A stretch of 64,000 nt of DNA from Flavobacterium suncheonense GH29-5 = DSM 17707 (GCF_000430025.1 NZ_AUCZ01000014.1:24455-88454), one strand, 5' to 3'; counted from the stretch's first letter, positions 8,547 to 18,118 are shown. Translations and numbers: made by a program. Notes: generated from the sequence alone by a model not told the origin.

Positions 8547-8640
8547 TCTTGAGTTATAAGGAATAAGAGATAAGAGACAAGTCGTGTTCTACTACATTTT
8601 ACATATGCCTTGTCCCTTGTCCCTTTTCCCTCTTTACTAT
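8547..8640. repeat. Inverted pair of heptamer arrays between metH and metF
   Basis: Left arm reads in 7-nt units AGTTATA, AGGAATA, AGAGATA, AGAGACA. Right arm reads CCTTGTC, CCTTGTC, CCTTTTC, CCTCTTT. The arms are imperfectly complementary around a centre near 8590, so the transcript could form a long imperfect hairpin between the two genes. Confidence 0.6.
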
Positions 8641-11318
8641 TAATCTGCTATATTCGGATTCAGCCATTTCGCGGCGTATTCATAAGTACAGTTTCTTCTT
8701 TGGGCGTAATCGCGTACCTGATCTTCCTTTATTTTTCCGAGTCCGAAGTATTTACTTTCCGGATGTCCGAAATAGTAACCGGATACTGATGAAGCCGGCC
8801 ACATCGCCATACTTTCGGTTAACGTTACGCCTATTTTTTCTTCTACATTTAACAAACTCCAGATAGTCGGTTTCTCCAAATGATCGGGACAAGCCGGATA
8901 GCCCGGAGCTGGGCGAATTCCTTTATATGCTTCTTTGATTAATTCTTCATTCGACAAATGTTCTTCCGAAGCATAACCCCAGATTTCCTTACGGATTTTC
9001 TCGTGTAAATATTCCGCAAAAGCTTCTGCAAAACGATCGCCCAGAGTCTTTACCATAATGGAACTGTAATCGTCGTTGGCTTCTTCAAATTCTTTGGCTT
9101 TTTCATCCACGCCGAAACCTGTTGTGACACAGAATGCGCCCATGTAATCGGTTTTTTGCGTTTCTTTCGGCGCAATAAAATCGGCTAAGGCAATATTCGG
9201 AGCACCAACCGTTTTTTGCGATTGCTGCCGAAGTGTTAAGAACGTTTCCAACACGTTCCCGTTTTCGTCGTACAATTCAATATCATCGTCGTTCACCTGA
9301 TTCGCAGGAAAAATGCCGTAGATTCCTTTGGCTTCCAACCAGTTTTCCTCTAAAAGTTGTTTCAACATTCGTTGGGCGTCTTCAAACAAAATTGTTGCTT
9401 GTTCTCCTACTATATTATCGGTTAAAATCGCTGGATATTTTCCGAACAATTGCCAGGATTGAAAAAACGGTGTCCAATCGATATAAGGCACCAAATCTTC
9501 CAATTTTACTTCAATGGTTTTTGTCCCGATGAAGTTTGGTTTTTTAGACTGAAATGCTTCCCAATCCAACTGCAGTTTATTGGCTCTGGCTTTTTCAATG
9601 GTATGATAACTCTTTTCGCGCTGACGGTTCAAAAACGTTTCACGGAAGGCTTCGTATTCTGCACGAATTGTACTTGCGTATATTTTTTTGTCTTTATTCA
9701 GAAGATTTCCCGCTACCGTTACCGCTCTCGACGCATCATTTACATGAACTACGGTTGACTGATATTCCGGAGCAATTTTCACGGCGGTATGAGCTCGCGA
9801 AGTCGTTGCGCCACCAATCATGATTGGGATTTTGATGTCGCGTTTGTCCATTTCTTTGGCCAAATACACCATTTCGTCCAACGAAGGCGTAATCAATCCG
9901 CTTAAACCGATGATATCTACCTTTTCCGTCACAGCCGTTTCGATAATTTTCTCCGGTGGCACCATCACCCCTAAATCAATGATTTCAAAATTGTTACAGG
10001 CCAACACAACGGAGACAATATTTTTGCCAATATCGTGCACGTCGCCTTTTACCGTTGCCATCAGGACTTTTCCGGCGGAAGTAGTGGTTCCGTCTTTTTC
10101 CGCTTCTATATAAGGGAGCAGATAGGCCACCGCTTTTTTCATCACCCGTGCGGATTTGACTACCTGAGGCAGGAACATCTTACCGGTTCCGAACAAATCG
10201 CCCACCACGTTCATCCCGGCCATCAGATTGATTTCGATGACTTCGATGGGTCGTGTGACCAATTGGCGTGCTTCTTCCACATCTGCTTCGATAAACTCGT
10301 CGATGCCTTTCACCAAAGCGTGTGTGATTCGGTCCTGCAACGAACCGTTTCGCCACTCCTGCACGGCTTTTTCATGGGATTTTGCATCGCTTTTATAACT
10401 TTCGGCTAATTCCAGAAGGCGTTCGGTCGCATCGTCGCGTCGGTCTAATAAAACGTCTTCGACATATTCCAATAAAACAGGATCGATTTCGTCGTACACT
10501 TCCAGCATTTCCGGATTCACAATTCCCATCGTCATTCCGTGTTGGATCGCATGATACAGGAACGCGGAATGCATCGCTTCACGTACTTTATCATTCCCTC
10601 GGAACGAGAACGAAACATTACTCACCCCGCCAGAAATATTGGCATACGGCAGGTTTTCACGAATCCATTTGGTGGCTAAGAAGAAATCCAGCGCATTACG
10701 ACGGTGTTCTTCCATACCGGTAGCAACTGGAAAAATATTCGGGTCGAAAATGATGTCTTCTGCCGGGAAATTAATTTCGTTGACTAAGATGTCGTACGAA
10801 CGCTTACAGATTTCGATACGGCGATCGTAAGTATCTGCCTGACCGACCTCATCGAAAGCCATCACGATAACGGCAGCTCCGTAGCGTTTTACCAATTTTG
10901 CATGATGCAAAAAGGCTTCTTTTCCTTCTTTTAAACTGATGGAATTCACCACACATTTCCCCTGTGCGACTTTCAAACCTGCCTCGATGATTTCCCATTT
11001 GGAACTGTCGATCATTACAGGCACGCGGGAAATATCAGGTTCGGAAGCAATCAGGTTTAGGAATTTGGTCATCGCATAAACGCCGTCCAACATTCCTTCG
11101 TCCATGTTGATGTCGATGATTTGCGCACCACCTTCCACCTGGGCGCGGGCAATATCCAATGCTTCTTCGTATTTCTCTTCTTTGATTAAACGCAGGAATT
11201 TTCGCGAACCGGTTACATTGGTGCGCTCGCCTACGTTTACGAAATTGGTTTCGGGCGTTACGATTAACGGTTCTAATCCCGATAGTTTTAAATATTTGTT
11301 ACAAGCTCCTTCACTCAT
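8640..11318 (-). CDS. metH: Cobalamin-dependent methionine synthase, C-terminal polypeptide (folate, B12 and activation domains)
   Basis: An 892-residue protein. In order: a pterin-binding domain for methyl-THF ([28 protein letters not shown]), a B12 cap domain, the cobalamin-binding domain with DVHDIGKN (about residue 424, the His that ligates cobalt), and the AdoMet-dependent reactivation domain ([12 protein letters not shown], about residue 801). It lacks the homocysteine domain, which is encoded by the preceding gene. The ATG (11316-11318) overlaps the upstream stop as TAATG. The longer in-frame start at 11399 lies inside the upstream gene and is rejected. Confidence 0.95.
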   Translation of the reverse strand: MSEGACNKYLKLSGLEPLIVTPETNFVNVGERTNVTGSRKFLRLIKEEKYEEALDIARAQVEGGAQIIDINMDEGMLDGVYAMTKFLNLIASEPDISRVPVMIDSSKWEIIEAGLKVAQGKCVVNSISLKEGKEAFLHHAKLVKRYGAAVIVMAFDEVGQADTYDRRIEICKRSYDILVNEINFPAEDIIFDPNIFPVATGMEEHRRNALDFFLATKWIRENLPYANISGGVSNVSFSFRGNDKVREAMHSAFLYHAIQHGMTMGIVNPEMLEVYDEIDPVLLEYVEDVLLDRRDDATERLLELAESYKSDAKSHEKAVQEWRNGSLQDRITHALVKGIDEFIEADVEEARQLVTRPIEVIEINLMAGMNVVGDLFGTGKMFLPQVVKSARVMKKAVAYLLPYIEAEKDGTTTSAGKVLMATVKGDVHDIGKNIVSVVLACNNFEIIDLGVMVPPEKIIETAVTEKVDIIGLSGLITPSLDEMVYLAKEMDKRDIKIPIMIGGATTSRAHTAVKIAPEYQSTVVHVNDASRAVTVAGNLLNKDKKIYASTIRAEYEAFRETFLNRQREKSYHTIEKARANKLQLDWEAFQSKKPNFIGTKTIEVKLEDLVPYIDWTPFFQSWQLFGKYPAILTDNIVGEQATILFEDAQRMLKQLLEENWLEAKGIYGIFPANQVNDDDIELYDENGNVLETFLTLRQQSQKTVGAPNIALADFIAPKETQKTDYMGAFCVTTGFGVDEKAKEFEEANDDYSSIMVKTLGDRFAEAFAEYLHEKIRKEIWGYASEEHLSNEELIKEAYKGIRPAPGYPACPDHLEKPTIWSLLNVEEKIGVTLTESMAMWPASSVSGYYFGHPESKYFGLGKIKEDQVRDYAQRRNCTYEYAAKWLNPNIAD

Positions 11319-12304
11319 TATGCTTCCTCCAGTACTCTTGGTTTGTAATGGGCAGCTACTTCTGCAATCAATTTGATGTGCTCTGGTGTGGTACCGCAAC
11401 AGCCGCCTATGATGTTGATTAAATTATCGTCCAGATATTCTTTGATTAACGCCTGCATTTCTTCCGCCGTTTGGTCGTATTGACCGAATGCGTTAGGCAA
11501 TCCCGCATTTGGGTGTGCCGAAATATTAAATGAAGTGTTATGCGCCAAACGTTTCAGATACGGTTTTAACTGATCGGCTCCTAAAGCGCAATTGAACCCG
11601 ACGCTTAACAACGGAATGTGCGAAATTGAAATTAAGAATGCTTCCACGGTTTGCCCGGATAAGGTTCTGCCGGAAGCATCCGTAATGGTTCCTGACACCA
11701 TAATTGGGATGTCGATGTTGCGCTCTTCTTTTACTTCTTCGATAGCAAAAAGGGCCGCTTTGGCGTTTAAGGTGTCAAAAATCGTTTCCACCAATAAAAT
11801 ATCGCAACCGCCTTCGATTAAGGCTTCCGCCTGCTCTTTGTAGGCGATGCGTAACTCGTCGAAAGTCACCGCACGAAATCCCGGGTCGTTGACGTCGGGA
11901 CTCATGCTGGCGGTCCGGTTGGTTGGACCGATGGAACCGGCTACAAAGCGCGGCTTATCGGTGAATTCGTTTGCTACTTCTCGGGCGATTTTGGCAGATT
12001 GGTAGTTTAACTCGTAGACCAAATCTTCCATGTGGTAATCCGCCATGCCGATGGTGGTTCCGGAAAACGTGTTGGTTTCCGCGATGTCGGCGCCGGCTTC
12101 GAAATAGGCGCGGTGTACGGCTTTCACGGCTTCGGGTTGGGTTAACGACAACAAATCGTTGTTTCCTTTTAACGGATACGCAAAATCTTTGAAACGCTCA
12201 CCCCGGAAATCTTCCTCTTCGAATTTGTAGCGTTGCAGCATCGTTCCCATCGCTCCGTCGAGGATGAGGATTCTTTCTTTTATCGCTTCGTGTAGTTTTG
12301 ACAT
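11318..12304 (-). CDS. metH: Methionine synthase, N-terminal homocysteine-binding polypeptide
   Basis: A 328-residue (betaalpha)8 homocysteine S-methyltransferase domain. It starts [18 protein letters not shown] and carries the zinc-ligand cysteines GFNCALG (about residue 235) and GGCCGTT (about residues 300-303). It binds and deprotonates homocysteine. With the next gene it makes up a complete MetH split in two, coupled by a TAATG overlap. It lies downstream of a SAM-I riboswitch (12538-12642), so AdoMet should repress it. Confidence 0.94.
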   Translation of the reverse strand: MSKLHEAIKERILILDGAMGTMLQRYKFEEEDFRGERFKDFAYPLKGNNDLLSLTQPEAVKAVHRAYFEAGADIAETNTFSGTTIGMADYHMEDLVYELNYQSAKIAREVANEFTDKPRFVAGSIGPTNRTASMSPDVNDPGFRAVTFDELRIAYKEQAEALIEGGCDILLVETIFDTLNAKAALFAIEEVKEERNIDIPIMVSGTITDASGRTLSGQTVEAFLISISHIPLLSVGFNCALGADQLKPYLKRLAHNTSFNISAHPNAGLPNAFGQYDQTAEEMQALIKEYLDDNLINIIGGCCGTTPEHIKLIAEVAAHYKPRVLEEA

Positions 12305-12308
12305 ATTT

Positions 12309-12352
12309 TTAAAGCTTTCAGCCGACAGCCCTTAACTGTTAGCCATTACAAA
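12309..12352. repeat. Short degenerate heptamer array upstream of metH
   Basis: Reads approximately as TCAGCCG, ACAGCCC, TTAACTG, TTAGCCA. It has the same 7-nt periodicity as other intergenic arrays in the window but is weaker. Confidence 0.35.
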
Positions 12353-12371
12353 AATTCAATTCGTTTCATTG

Positions 12372-12506
12372 TTAGCCCCGATAGCAGCGGCATCCTTTTT
12401 GGTGGCTGAGGCTCTCGAAGTCACCAAAAAGATACAGCGGATAGCGGGAATACGGATCGCAAAAAAGCCCAAGCCCTTCGCTCCCAATCCTAAAAAATAT
12501 GTTATC
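12372..12506. ncRNA. Structured conserved element, copy 1 (Flavo-1-like candidate)
   Basis: Shares conserved blocks with a second copy at 54502: AGCCCCGATxGCAGCGrCATCC, the loop GAGGCTCTCGA, GATACAGCGG, AGCGGGAA, CCCTTCGCTCC and a final TATGTTAT. The central hairpin pairs 12395-12407 with 12419-12431 around an 11-nt loop. It lies between the SAM-I riboswitch and the metH start. It resembles the Flavobacteria-specific family I know as the Flavo-1 RNA motif; that assignment is from memory. The transcribed strand is not determined, since the element is nearly symmetric. Confidence 0.6.
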
Positions 12507-12537
12507 CTGAAAATCAGAGAGATACCTGAAAAGCATC

Positions 12538-12642
12538 CTGTTATCTGTCCTGCTAAAGCGAGGTAGAATGTAGCACCTTCTACAAGCGTAGGGTTGCTAA
12601 GGCTTCGTCGGGTCTAGTCCCTCTGCCTTTCGTGATAACGTC
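12538..12642 (-). promoter_or_regulatory. SAM-I (S-box) riboswitch upstream of metH
   Basis: On the minus strand the core reads AGAGGGACTAGACCCGACGA then AGCCTTAGCAACC, and further on AAGGTGCTACATTC. These are the hallmark conserved stretches of the S-box. The P1 helix is closed by GTTATC (near 12639) and GATAAC (12540-12545). S-box RNAs bind S-adenosylmethionine and turn off downstream methionine genes. The downstream genes here are the two metH polypeptides and, if read through, metF. No simple intrinsic terminator follows, so control may act on translation or further downstream. Confidence 0.9.
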
Positions 12643-12661
12643 AGTTTGTATAAGAACGCTG

Positions 12662-12669
12662 CAAAGCTA
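12662..12669 (-). promoter_or_regulatory. Putative promoter element for the metH riboswitch transcript
   Basis: TAGCTTTG followed by C on the minus strand, about 22 nt upstream of the riboswitch P1 helix. It matches TAnnTTTG; no clear -33 TTG. Confidence 0.45.
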
Positions 12670-12765
12670 AGAATTAATTTTAAATTCGGAAATATTTTCT
12701 AAATATTGATTTTAAAACCAACTATTTTAGATTTTTATTCTGATGTTTTAACATTAAGCCGATTA

Positions 12766-13938
12766 TTATTCCAAAGCCTGTTGTAGATCCCTGATAATAT
12801 CCTGAACGGTTTCCAAACCTACCGAAACGCGTACCAAACCATCGGTGATGCTTACGGCTAAACGCTCTTCCTCGGTTAATTTACTGTGTGTGGTGGAAGC
12901 CGGATGCGTTACAATAGTTCGAGTATCTCCTAAATTAGCAGACAACGAACACAATTGAATTTTGTCTAAAAATTTACGCCCTGCTTCTATTCCTCCTTTG
13001 ATTTCAAAAGCTACAATGTTTCCGCCTAATTTCATTTGTTTTTTAGCGATTTCATATTGCGGATGTGACTTTAAGAACGGGTATTTCACTTGTTTCACCT
13101 TCGGATGGCTTTCCAGAAACTTGGCTACTTTTACAGCATTTTCGCAATGTTTTTCCACGCGAACCGGCAAAGTTTCCAGACTTTTGGATAAAACCCAGGC
13201 GTTAAATGGCGACAAAGCCGGACCCGTGTTACGAGAAAACAGATAAATCTCACGTATTAAATCCGCTCTCCCTACGGTGATTCCTCCTAAAACGCGTCCT
13301 TGACCATCAATTAGTTTCGTAGCGGAATGTACAACCAAATCAGCACCGTATTGAATCGGATTTTGCAGGAAAGGCGTAGCGAAACAGTTGTCAATGATTA
13401 AAATCAGGTTGTGTTTTTTGGCGATTTGTCCTAACAATTTCAGGTCGATAATATCCACGGCGGGATTGGTAGGGGATTCGGCAAAAAGGATTTTCGTGTT
13501 CGGCTGAATGTAACTTTCAATAGTTTCCGGCTTGTTAATGTCGAAATAACTTGTGGTGATGTTCCACTTCGGAAAATACTTGGTAAACAAGGTATGGGTT
13601 GAACCAAAAACACTTCCTACGGAAACGATATGATCGCCTGATTCCAATAGTGCAGCAAAAGTGGAATACACCGCTGCCATTCCGGTCGCAAAAGCAAAAC
13701 CATCCTCAGCACCTTCCATTTTGCAGATTTTCTCCACAAATTCGCTGGTGTTTGGATTGGTGAAACGGCTGTAAATGTTGCGCTCTTTTTCTTCCGTAAA
13801 CGACGCTCGCATATCTTCCGCATCTTCAAAAACGAAACTGGAAGTTAAATACAAAGGCACGGAATGTTCCAAAAACTGGGTACGCTCGGTTTGGGTTCGG
13901 ATGGCTTGGGTTTCGAAGCCGAATGTTGAATTGTTCAT
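12766..13938 (-). CDS. O-acetyl/O-succinylhomoserine sulfhydrylase (Cys/Met metabolism PLP enzyme)
   Basis: A 390-residue gamma-family PLP enzyme. It has SRFTNPNTSEF, YSxxxNP-like phosphate contacts and the Schiff-base lysine in HSATKLIDGQG (about residue 206). It uses an activated homoserine ester plus sulfide to give homocysteine. Overall similarity is to MetZ-type sulfhydrylases, but the neighbouring metX suggests O-acetylhomoserine as substrate. Cystathionine gamma-synthase or lyase activity cannot be excluded. I choose the ATG at 13938 (MNNSTFGFETQAIR); the in-frame ATG at 14013 lies inside thrA. Last gene of the attenuator-controlled operon. Confidence 0.85.
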   Translation of the reverse strand: MNNSTFGFETQAIRTQTERTQFLEHSVPLYLTSSFVFEDAEDMRASFTEEKERNIYSRFTNPNTSEFVEKICKMEGAEDGFAFATGMAAVYSTFAALLESGDHIVSVGSVFGSTHTLFTKYFPKWNITTSYFDINKPETIESYIQPNTKILFAESPTNPAVDIIDLKLLGQIAKKHNLILIIDNCFATPFLQNPIQYGADLVVHSATKLIDGQGRVLGGITVGRADLIREIYLFSRNTGPALSPFNAWVLSKSLETLPVRVEKHCENAVKVAKFLESHPKVKQVKYPFLKSHPQYEIAKKQMKLGGNIVAFEIKGGIEAGRKFLDKIQLCSLSANLGDTRTIVTHPASTTHSKLTEEERLAVSITDGLVRVSVGLETVQDIIRDLQQALE

Positions 13939-13966
13939 TTTTAAATTGTTTTGTTGTTTAGTTAGC

Positions 13967-16384
13967 TTATTTACTTTTTTCTGCCAGACGAAGAATGTCT
14001 CCAAATACACCACGTGCGGTTACAGCGGCTCCAGCACCTGCTCCTTGAATTACGATTGGGTGTTCGCCGTACGATTCGGTATAGATTTCGAAAATGGAAT
14101 CGGAGCCTTTTAGTTGTCCCAACGAACTTTCCTGTGGTACGGAAACCAAACTCACTTCCAGATTCGCGCCGTTTTCCACGGATAAGTCACCGGACAAATC
14201 GCCTACATAGCGTAATACATGATTTTCATTTTGGTTATTTTTAGTGTTTTGATAAATCGGATTTAGCTCTTCCAATCGGTTTAGGAATTCTTCCACGCTT
14301 CCTTCTCTTAAATTTTCAGGAATCAGGTTTTGGATTTTGATTTCGGAGAATTCGTTGCTTAAATCCAGTTCTCGGGCAAGGATTAACAATTTACGACCAA
14401 CGTCGTTGCCGTTTAAGTCTTCGCGCGGATCGGGTTCGGTAAACCCTTTTTCAATCGCTTCATTCAGAACATCGCTGAAGTTTTTATCGGTGGCGGAAAA
14501 CGTATTGAACAAATAACTCAAAGTTCCTGAGAACACGCCGCGGATTCTGGTTATGTTTTCACCCGAATGATGCAGCAGGCGAATGGTGTCAATCAGCGGC
14601 AAACCGGCACCTACGTTGGTTTCGTACAAATAATTCTTCTGGTAGAAATGCAGATTTTCGCGCAGGTTTTTGTAGAAACTGTATTCTTTGGTATTGGCAA
14701 TTTTGTTGGCAGAAACCAAGTCGAAACCGTTTTTAATCAGTTCCACATAATTGGAAACAAAATCCTTGCTGGCGGTAGTATCAATCGCAATTAAATTCCC
14801 TAAATGCTGTTCTTTAACTGCGGATAAAATAGTTTCGATAGAAGACTTTTGGATAGACGTTTGCAATTCCGATTCCCATTGCTTCGAAACCCCTTTTGCA
14901 TTGAAAATAAACTGACGGGAATTGGCAATCGCTACAATATTCAACTCAATTCCCTTACGTTGAATGATGTTTTCACGACTTTCCAACAACTGATTGATTA
15001 AGGTTTTCCCAACCGTTCCGTGACCGAAGATTACGAGGTTAATTTTTTTGGTAATCCCGAAAATTTCGCTGTGGATAACGTTCAGGGCTTTTTTAAGTTG
15101 TACGCGTTCCACCACCAAACTCACATTCTTTCCGGTAACGGTGTTGTTGAAAAGAATCGGCACAATCTGGTTGCGGATTAACGCATCGTACGGTTTGTTG
15201 AAGGTGGCCAATTCCTGTCCGATGATGGATATTACGGATACGTTTTCCGTTAAATAGACACTGCTGACATCATTCGTATAAAAATCCAATTCGAATTCGG
15301 CTTCGATGGCGGCTTTTGCTTTTTGGGCATCTACGGCATTTACGATAAAACCAATACCTCTTTCGGAGGAACCTTGAGAAATAATGCTTACACTGATGTT
15401 GTTCTGAGCCAATACACGGAAGATTCTTGCATCGATGCCCGGTTTTCCTAACAAACCGCGACCTTCCAAATTAACTAAGGTTACATTTTCCAAAACGGAA
15501 AGTGACTTAATGCCTTTTCTGGAATTTTCAGCATTGATTAAAGTACCGTTATGGGTGTGGTTGAAGGTGTTTAAAATGCGAAGCGGGATTTTCTTTTCAA
15601 TCAGCGGGATGATGGTTTTGGCGTGAAGAATGGTGGCACCGAAAGTGGCTATTTCGTTGGCTTCCTCAAAAGAAAGCTGGTCGATTTTTTTGGCGTCCGG
15701 AACCAAATCTGGGTTGGCGGTGAAGATGCCGTCTACGTGGGTGAAGCTTTGCAGTTCTTCGGCATCTAAATAATTGGCGAGAAGTGAAGCGGTGAAATTG
15801 CTGCCGTTGCGGCCTAAAGTGGTGGTTTCCCCGTCGGTGCTGGAAGCGATAAATCCGGTTACAATGTTTACGGTCGTTCCGTTGTTGGTGGCAAAATGGT
15901 TTTGAACGTTCTTTCGGGAAATTACATCGACCGGTTGTGCGTTCCCGAACTTCGCATCGGTTTTGATTAATTGTCTGGTGTCTGAAAAATTCGCGTTGAT
16001 GCCTTTTTCTTTCAAGGCTTGCGTTACGACCTTTCCGGAAATCACTTCGCCTTGGGCTAACACATTGTCTTTGATTTTTTTGCTGTAATCGCCTAACAGC
16101 GCTACACCTTCGAAGAGTTTTTCCAGTAATTCGAATTCCGGATTCAAATCGGCGGCAGAGTTCCTTTGCTGGTACTTCTTGAAATTCTCGAGTTGCACCT
16201 GATAAACTTCGTTCTTCTTGGCTTTTTCCAGAATTTCTTCCAGTTCATCCGTGGCATTTCCTATCGCGGAAACCACTACGGCAAATTTTTCCTGCTGGTG
16301 GACCTTCTCTAAAATGATGTTGATGGCCTTGTCGAATCCGCCGTCATAGGCTAAGGATTTCCCTCCGAATTTTAAAATTTTCAT
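13967..16384 (-). CDS. thrA: Bifunctional aspartate kinase / homoserine dehydrogenase
   Basis: An 805-residue fusion. The N-terminal aspartokinase starts MKILKFGGKSLA (family KFGGTS). ACT-type regulatory repeats follow in the middle (VNLEGRGLLGKPGIDARIF, VSVISIIGQE). The C-terminal homoserine dehydrogenase has the nucleotide site VIFGHGTVGKTLI and the catalytic region NVGAGLPLIDTIR, ending FGDILRLAEK. It feeds aspartate to homoserine for both threonine and methionine. Placement between metX and the sulfhydrylase shows a methionine-dedicated role here. 13 nt downstream of metX. Confidence 0.95.
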   Translation of the reverse strand: MKILKFGGKSLAYDGGFDKAINIILEKVHQQEKFAVVVSAIGNATDELEEILEKAKKNEVYQVQLENFKKYQQRNSAADLNPEFELLEKLFEGVALLGDYSKKIKDNVLAQGEVISGKVVTQALKEKGINANFSDTRQLIKTDAKFGNAQPVDVISRKNVQNHFATNNGTTVNIVTGFIASSTDGETTTLGRNGSNFTASLLANYLDAEELQSFTHVDGIFTANPDLVPDAKKIDQLSFEEANEIATFGATILHAKTIIPLIEKKIPLRILNTFNHTHNGTLINAENSRKGIKSLSVLENVTLVNLEGRGLLGKPGIDARIFRVLAQNNISVSIISQGSSERGIGFIVNAVDAQKAKAAIEAEFELDFYTNDVSSVYLTENVSVISIIGQELATFNKPYDALIRNQIVPILFNNTVTGKNVSLVVERVQLKKALNVIHSEIFGITKKINLVIFGHGTVGKTLINQLLESRENIIQRKGIELNIVAIANSRQFIFNAKGVSKQWESELQTSIQKSSIETILSAVKEQHLGNLIAIDTTASKDFVSNYVELIKNGFDLVSANKIANTKEYSFYKNLRENLHFYQKNYLYETNVGAGLPLIDTIRLLHHSGENITRIRGVFSGTLSYLFNTFSATDKNFSDVLNEAIEKGFTEPDPREDLNGNDVGRKLLILARELDLSNEFSEIKIQNLIPENLREGSVEEFLNRLEELNPIYQNTKNNQNENHVLRYVGDLSGDLSVENGANLEVSLVSVPQESSLGQLKGSDSIFEIYTESYGEHPIVIQGAGAGAAVTARGVFGDILRLAEKSK

Positions 16385-16397
16385 GGTTGTTCAGTTT

Positions 16398-17387
16398 TTA
16401 GTTTAGTTTTATTTTTTGTGTGGTAAAGGTATTTTTCAGTATGGCGTTGAGTTGTTCGAACTCTATTAAAAAAGCGTCATGTCCATGTAGCGATTGGATT
16501 TCGTGATAGCTTACATTTGAATTCACACGTTTCAGGATTTCGTAAGTTTCACGATTCTCGTCGGCAGTAAAGAAATAATCCGAATCAACCGCTATCAGGT
16601 GGATGTTCGCGGTGGTTTGTTTGGCAAAGCCGATGAACTGACCGCAATTTGTGCTTTCTCCGATGGTTTTCAACAAATGGTTCATCAGTTTGTACGATTC
16701 CAACGCAAAACGACTTTCCAGCTTTTCCCCGTGATGCAGCAACCAGCTTTCAATCTGATACAATTCCTGATTTTCGTTTTTACTTCGGTTGAATTTCGCT
16801 TTAAACGATTGTGGCGTCCGATAGAGCAACATCGCATGCAATCGGGCATCGTGAACCGGTTTTTCAGAATTGTTGAGGATTTTGTCCTGCACCAAAACAT
16901 TGGCAATTAACCAATCCGAAGCTTTCCAATCCGAAGCGACCGGAATCAGATTTTCAATATGATTTGGTTTTAAAAAGCCCATTTCCCAAGCAATTCCTCC
17001 GCCCAGACTTCCGCCGATTACCGCAAAAAGCCGGTGAATCCCTAGAAATTGCAAGCCTTCCCAAAAAAGCAGTGCAATATCTTTTGTGGTGAAATCTTTG
17101 TAATTCTGAATCAGGTTTTCGGCCTGACCGCCAAAACCGTTGCCTGGAATGTTGAACGCGATAATCGTGTAAAAATCCGTATCGATGGTTTTTTCTGTGC
17201 CGATTAAGGCATTCCACCAGCCGTTTTCTCCGGTTACCTGCGAATTTCCGGTTAAGGCATGGTTGACCAAAACCACCGGCGCTGTTCCGATTGGCTGACC
17301 AAATGCCTGAAAATACAACGGCAACCAGCGTTTGTAGCTTCCGTTTTGCAGGGTGAAATCGAAAATATCTATCTTTTGTAAGCTCAT
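16398..17387 (-). CDS. metX: Homoserine O-acetyltransferase
   Basis: A 329-residue alpha/beta-hydrolase of the MetX family. It has the oxyanion stretch LVNHALTGNSQVTG, the nucleophile elbow GGSLGGG (Ser near residue 125), Asp in VDSDYFFT and His in LHGHDAFLIE. It transfers acetyl from acetyl-CoA to homoserine, the committed step of methionine synthesis. It is second-to-last before thrA and the sulfhydrylase. Substrate could in principle be succinyl-CoA, as in some MetX relatives. Confidence 0.9.
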   Translation of the reverse strand: MSLQKIDIFDFTLQNGSYKRWLPLYFQAFGQPIGTAPVVLVNHALTGNSQVTGENGWWNALIGTEKTIDTDFYTIIAFNIPGNGFGGQAENLIQNYKDFTTKDIALLFWEGLQFLGIHRLFAVIGGSLGGGIAWEMGFLKPNHIENLIPVASDWKASDWLIANVLVQDKILNNSEKPVHDARLHAMLLYRTPQSFKAKFNRSKNENQELYQIESWLLHHGEKLESRFALESYKLMNHLLKTIGESTNCGQFIGFAKQTTANIHLIAVDSDYFFTADENRETYEILKRVNSNVSYHEIQSLHGHDAFLIEFEQLNAILKNTFTTQKIKLN

Positions 17388-17401
17388 CTTTTTCTTTTTA
17401 A

Positions 17402-17443
17402 AACCACCTCCGGACTTTGTTGGCAGACTTACCGGAGGCGGTT
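17402..17443 (-). other. Intra-operon hairpin between the OsmC-like gene and metX
   Basis: 12-bp stem (arms 17402-17413 and 17432-17443, one G-U pair) with an 18-nt loop. On the minus strand it is followed by TTTTAAAAAG. It could be a weak terminator, a processing site or an mRNA stabiliser separating the first genes from metX. Confidence 0.5.
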
Positions 17444-17464
17444 AACAAACAAAACAACGTATCG

Positions 17465-17923
17465 TTACGCAGCGTCGTGCTGCTTGTATTCTTTTAAAAG
17501 GGTCAGTAAAACCGGAGTGGAATTGATAAGGTTATCGCGCAACGGACATCTTTCTTTCACCTCATCAATCCATTGTTTCAAAAGGGCTAAGGGTGCTTCG
17601 GAGGTGGGTTTTACAACGACTTCGATTTTTCGGAAACCGGCTCTCGAACGCGTGGGGATGCCTTCTGCTTTTTTGGTTTCCAGTTCGCCGGTGATTTCTA
17701 CCTGAACGGATTGGAGTTCGATGCCTAATTCTTCGGCAACGAGTAAGCCCACTGCGTTGATGCTTCCCGCAAATCCGGCCAGCAGATAATCCGTCGGACT
17801 CGGCACTTTCCCGGAACCGATGGAAATTGTATCGTTAATTGTCAGGTTTGAACCGTTTGCGCTTACGGAAAAAGTCCCGTTGTTTTCTGAAATTCCGGTT
17901 ACTGAAACTGTTTTACTGCTCAT
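17465..17923 (-). CDS. OsmC/Ohr-like protein lacking one of the two catalytic cysteines
   Basis: A 152-residue protein with the OsmC fold: SPTDYLLAGFAGSINAVG then a C-terminal ERCPLRDNLINSTPV. Typical OsmC/Ohr peroxidases have a peroxidatic Cys in the first stretch and a resolving Cys in the second. Here the first position is Gly53/Ser54 and Cys126 is the only cysteine in the protein, so ordinary thiol-peroxidase chemistry is unlikely. Its place in an operon for homoserine acetylation and sulfhydrylation suggests a sulfur-handling role, but that is inference. Confidence 0.8.
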   Translation of the reverse strand: MSSKTVSVTGISENNGTFSVSANGSNLTINDTISIGSGKVPSPTDYLLAGFAGSINAVGLLVAEELGIELQSVQVEITGELETKKAEGIPTRSRAGFRKIEVVVKPTSEAPLALLKQWIDEVKERCPLRDNLINSTPVLLTLLKEYKQHDAA

Positions 17924-17941
17924 GGTTACTGATTTTATGGT

Positions 17942-18118
17942 TTAAATGAAAAGGAATTCGTTTTCTTCGGAATTGATTTGCAACAACAACAATTCTGAAG
18001 TATCGGTTACTTCCTCGATTACTTGGTCGGTTTGGTTTTCTATGGTAACGTTCTGCGCGTTTTCGATTAGCGCAACGATTTCCTGAATTCTTCTGATTTT
18101 ATTTTTTAAAGCTGTCAT
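17942..18118 (-). CDS. 58-residue protein of unknown function, first gene of the met operon
   Basis: ATG at 18118 (MTALKNKIRRIQEIVALIEN) to TAA at 17942. It is a short, acidic, mostly helical protein ending in NEFLFI, with no signal peptide or recognised motif. It sits between the second attenuator terminator and the OsmC-like gene (18-nt gap), so its expression would be set by the attenuators. It could be a genuine small protein or serve mainly to couple translation into the next gene. Confidence 0.5.
   Translation of the reverse strand: MTALKNKIRRIQEIVALIENAQNVTIENQTDQVIEEVTDTSELLLLQINSEENEFLFI

Noticed and set aside
11318..11399. Frameshift or pseudogene explanation for the split metH
   Set aside because: Both proteins have complete domains, a clean TAATG junction and sensible starts, so a genuine two-gene arrangement is more likely.
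12369..12566. 65-residue plus-strand frame over the structured element
   Set aside because: It is a by-product of the repeated element and the antisense of the SAM-I riboswitch.
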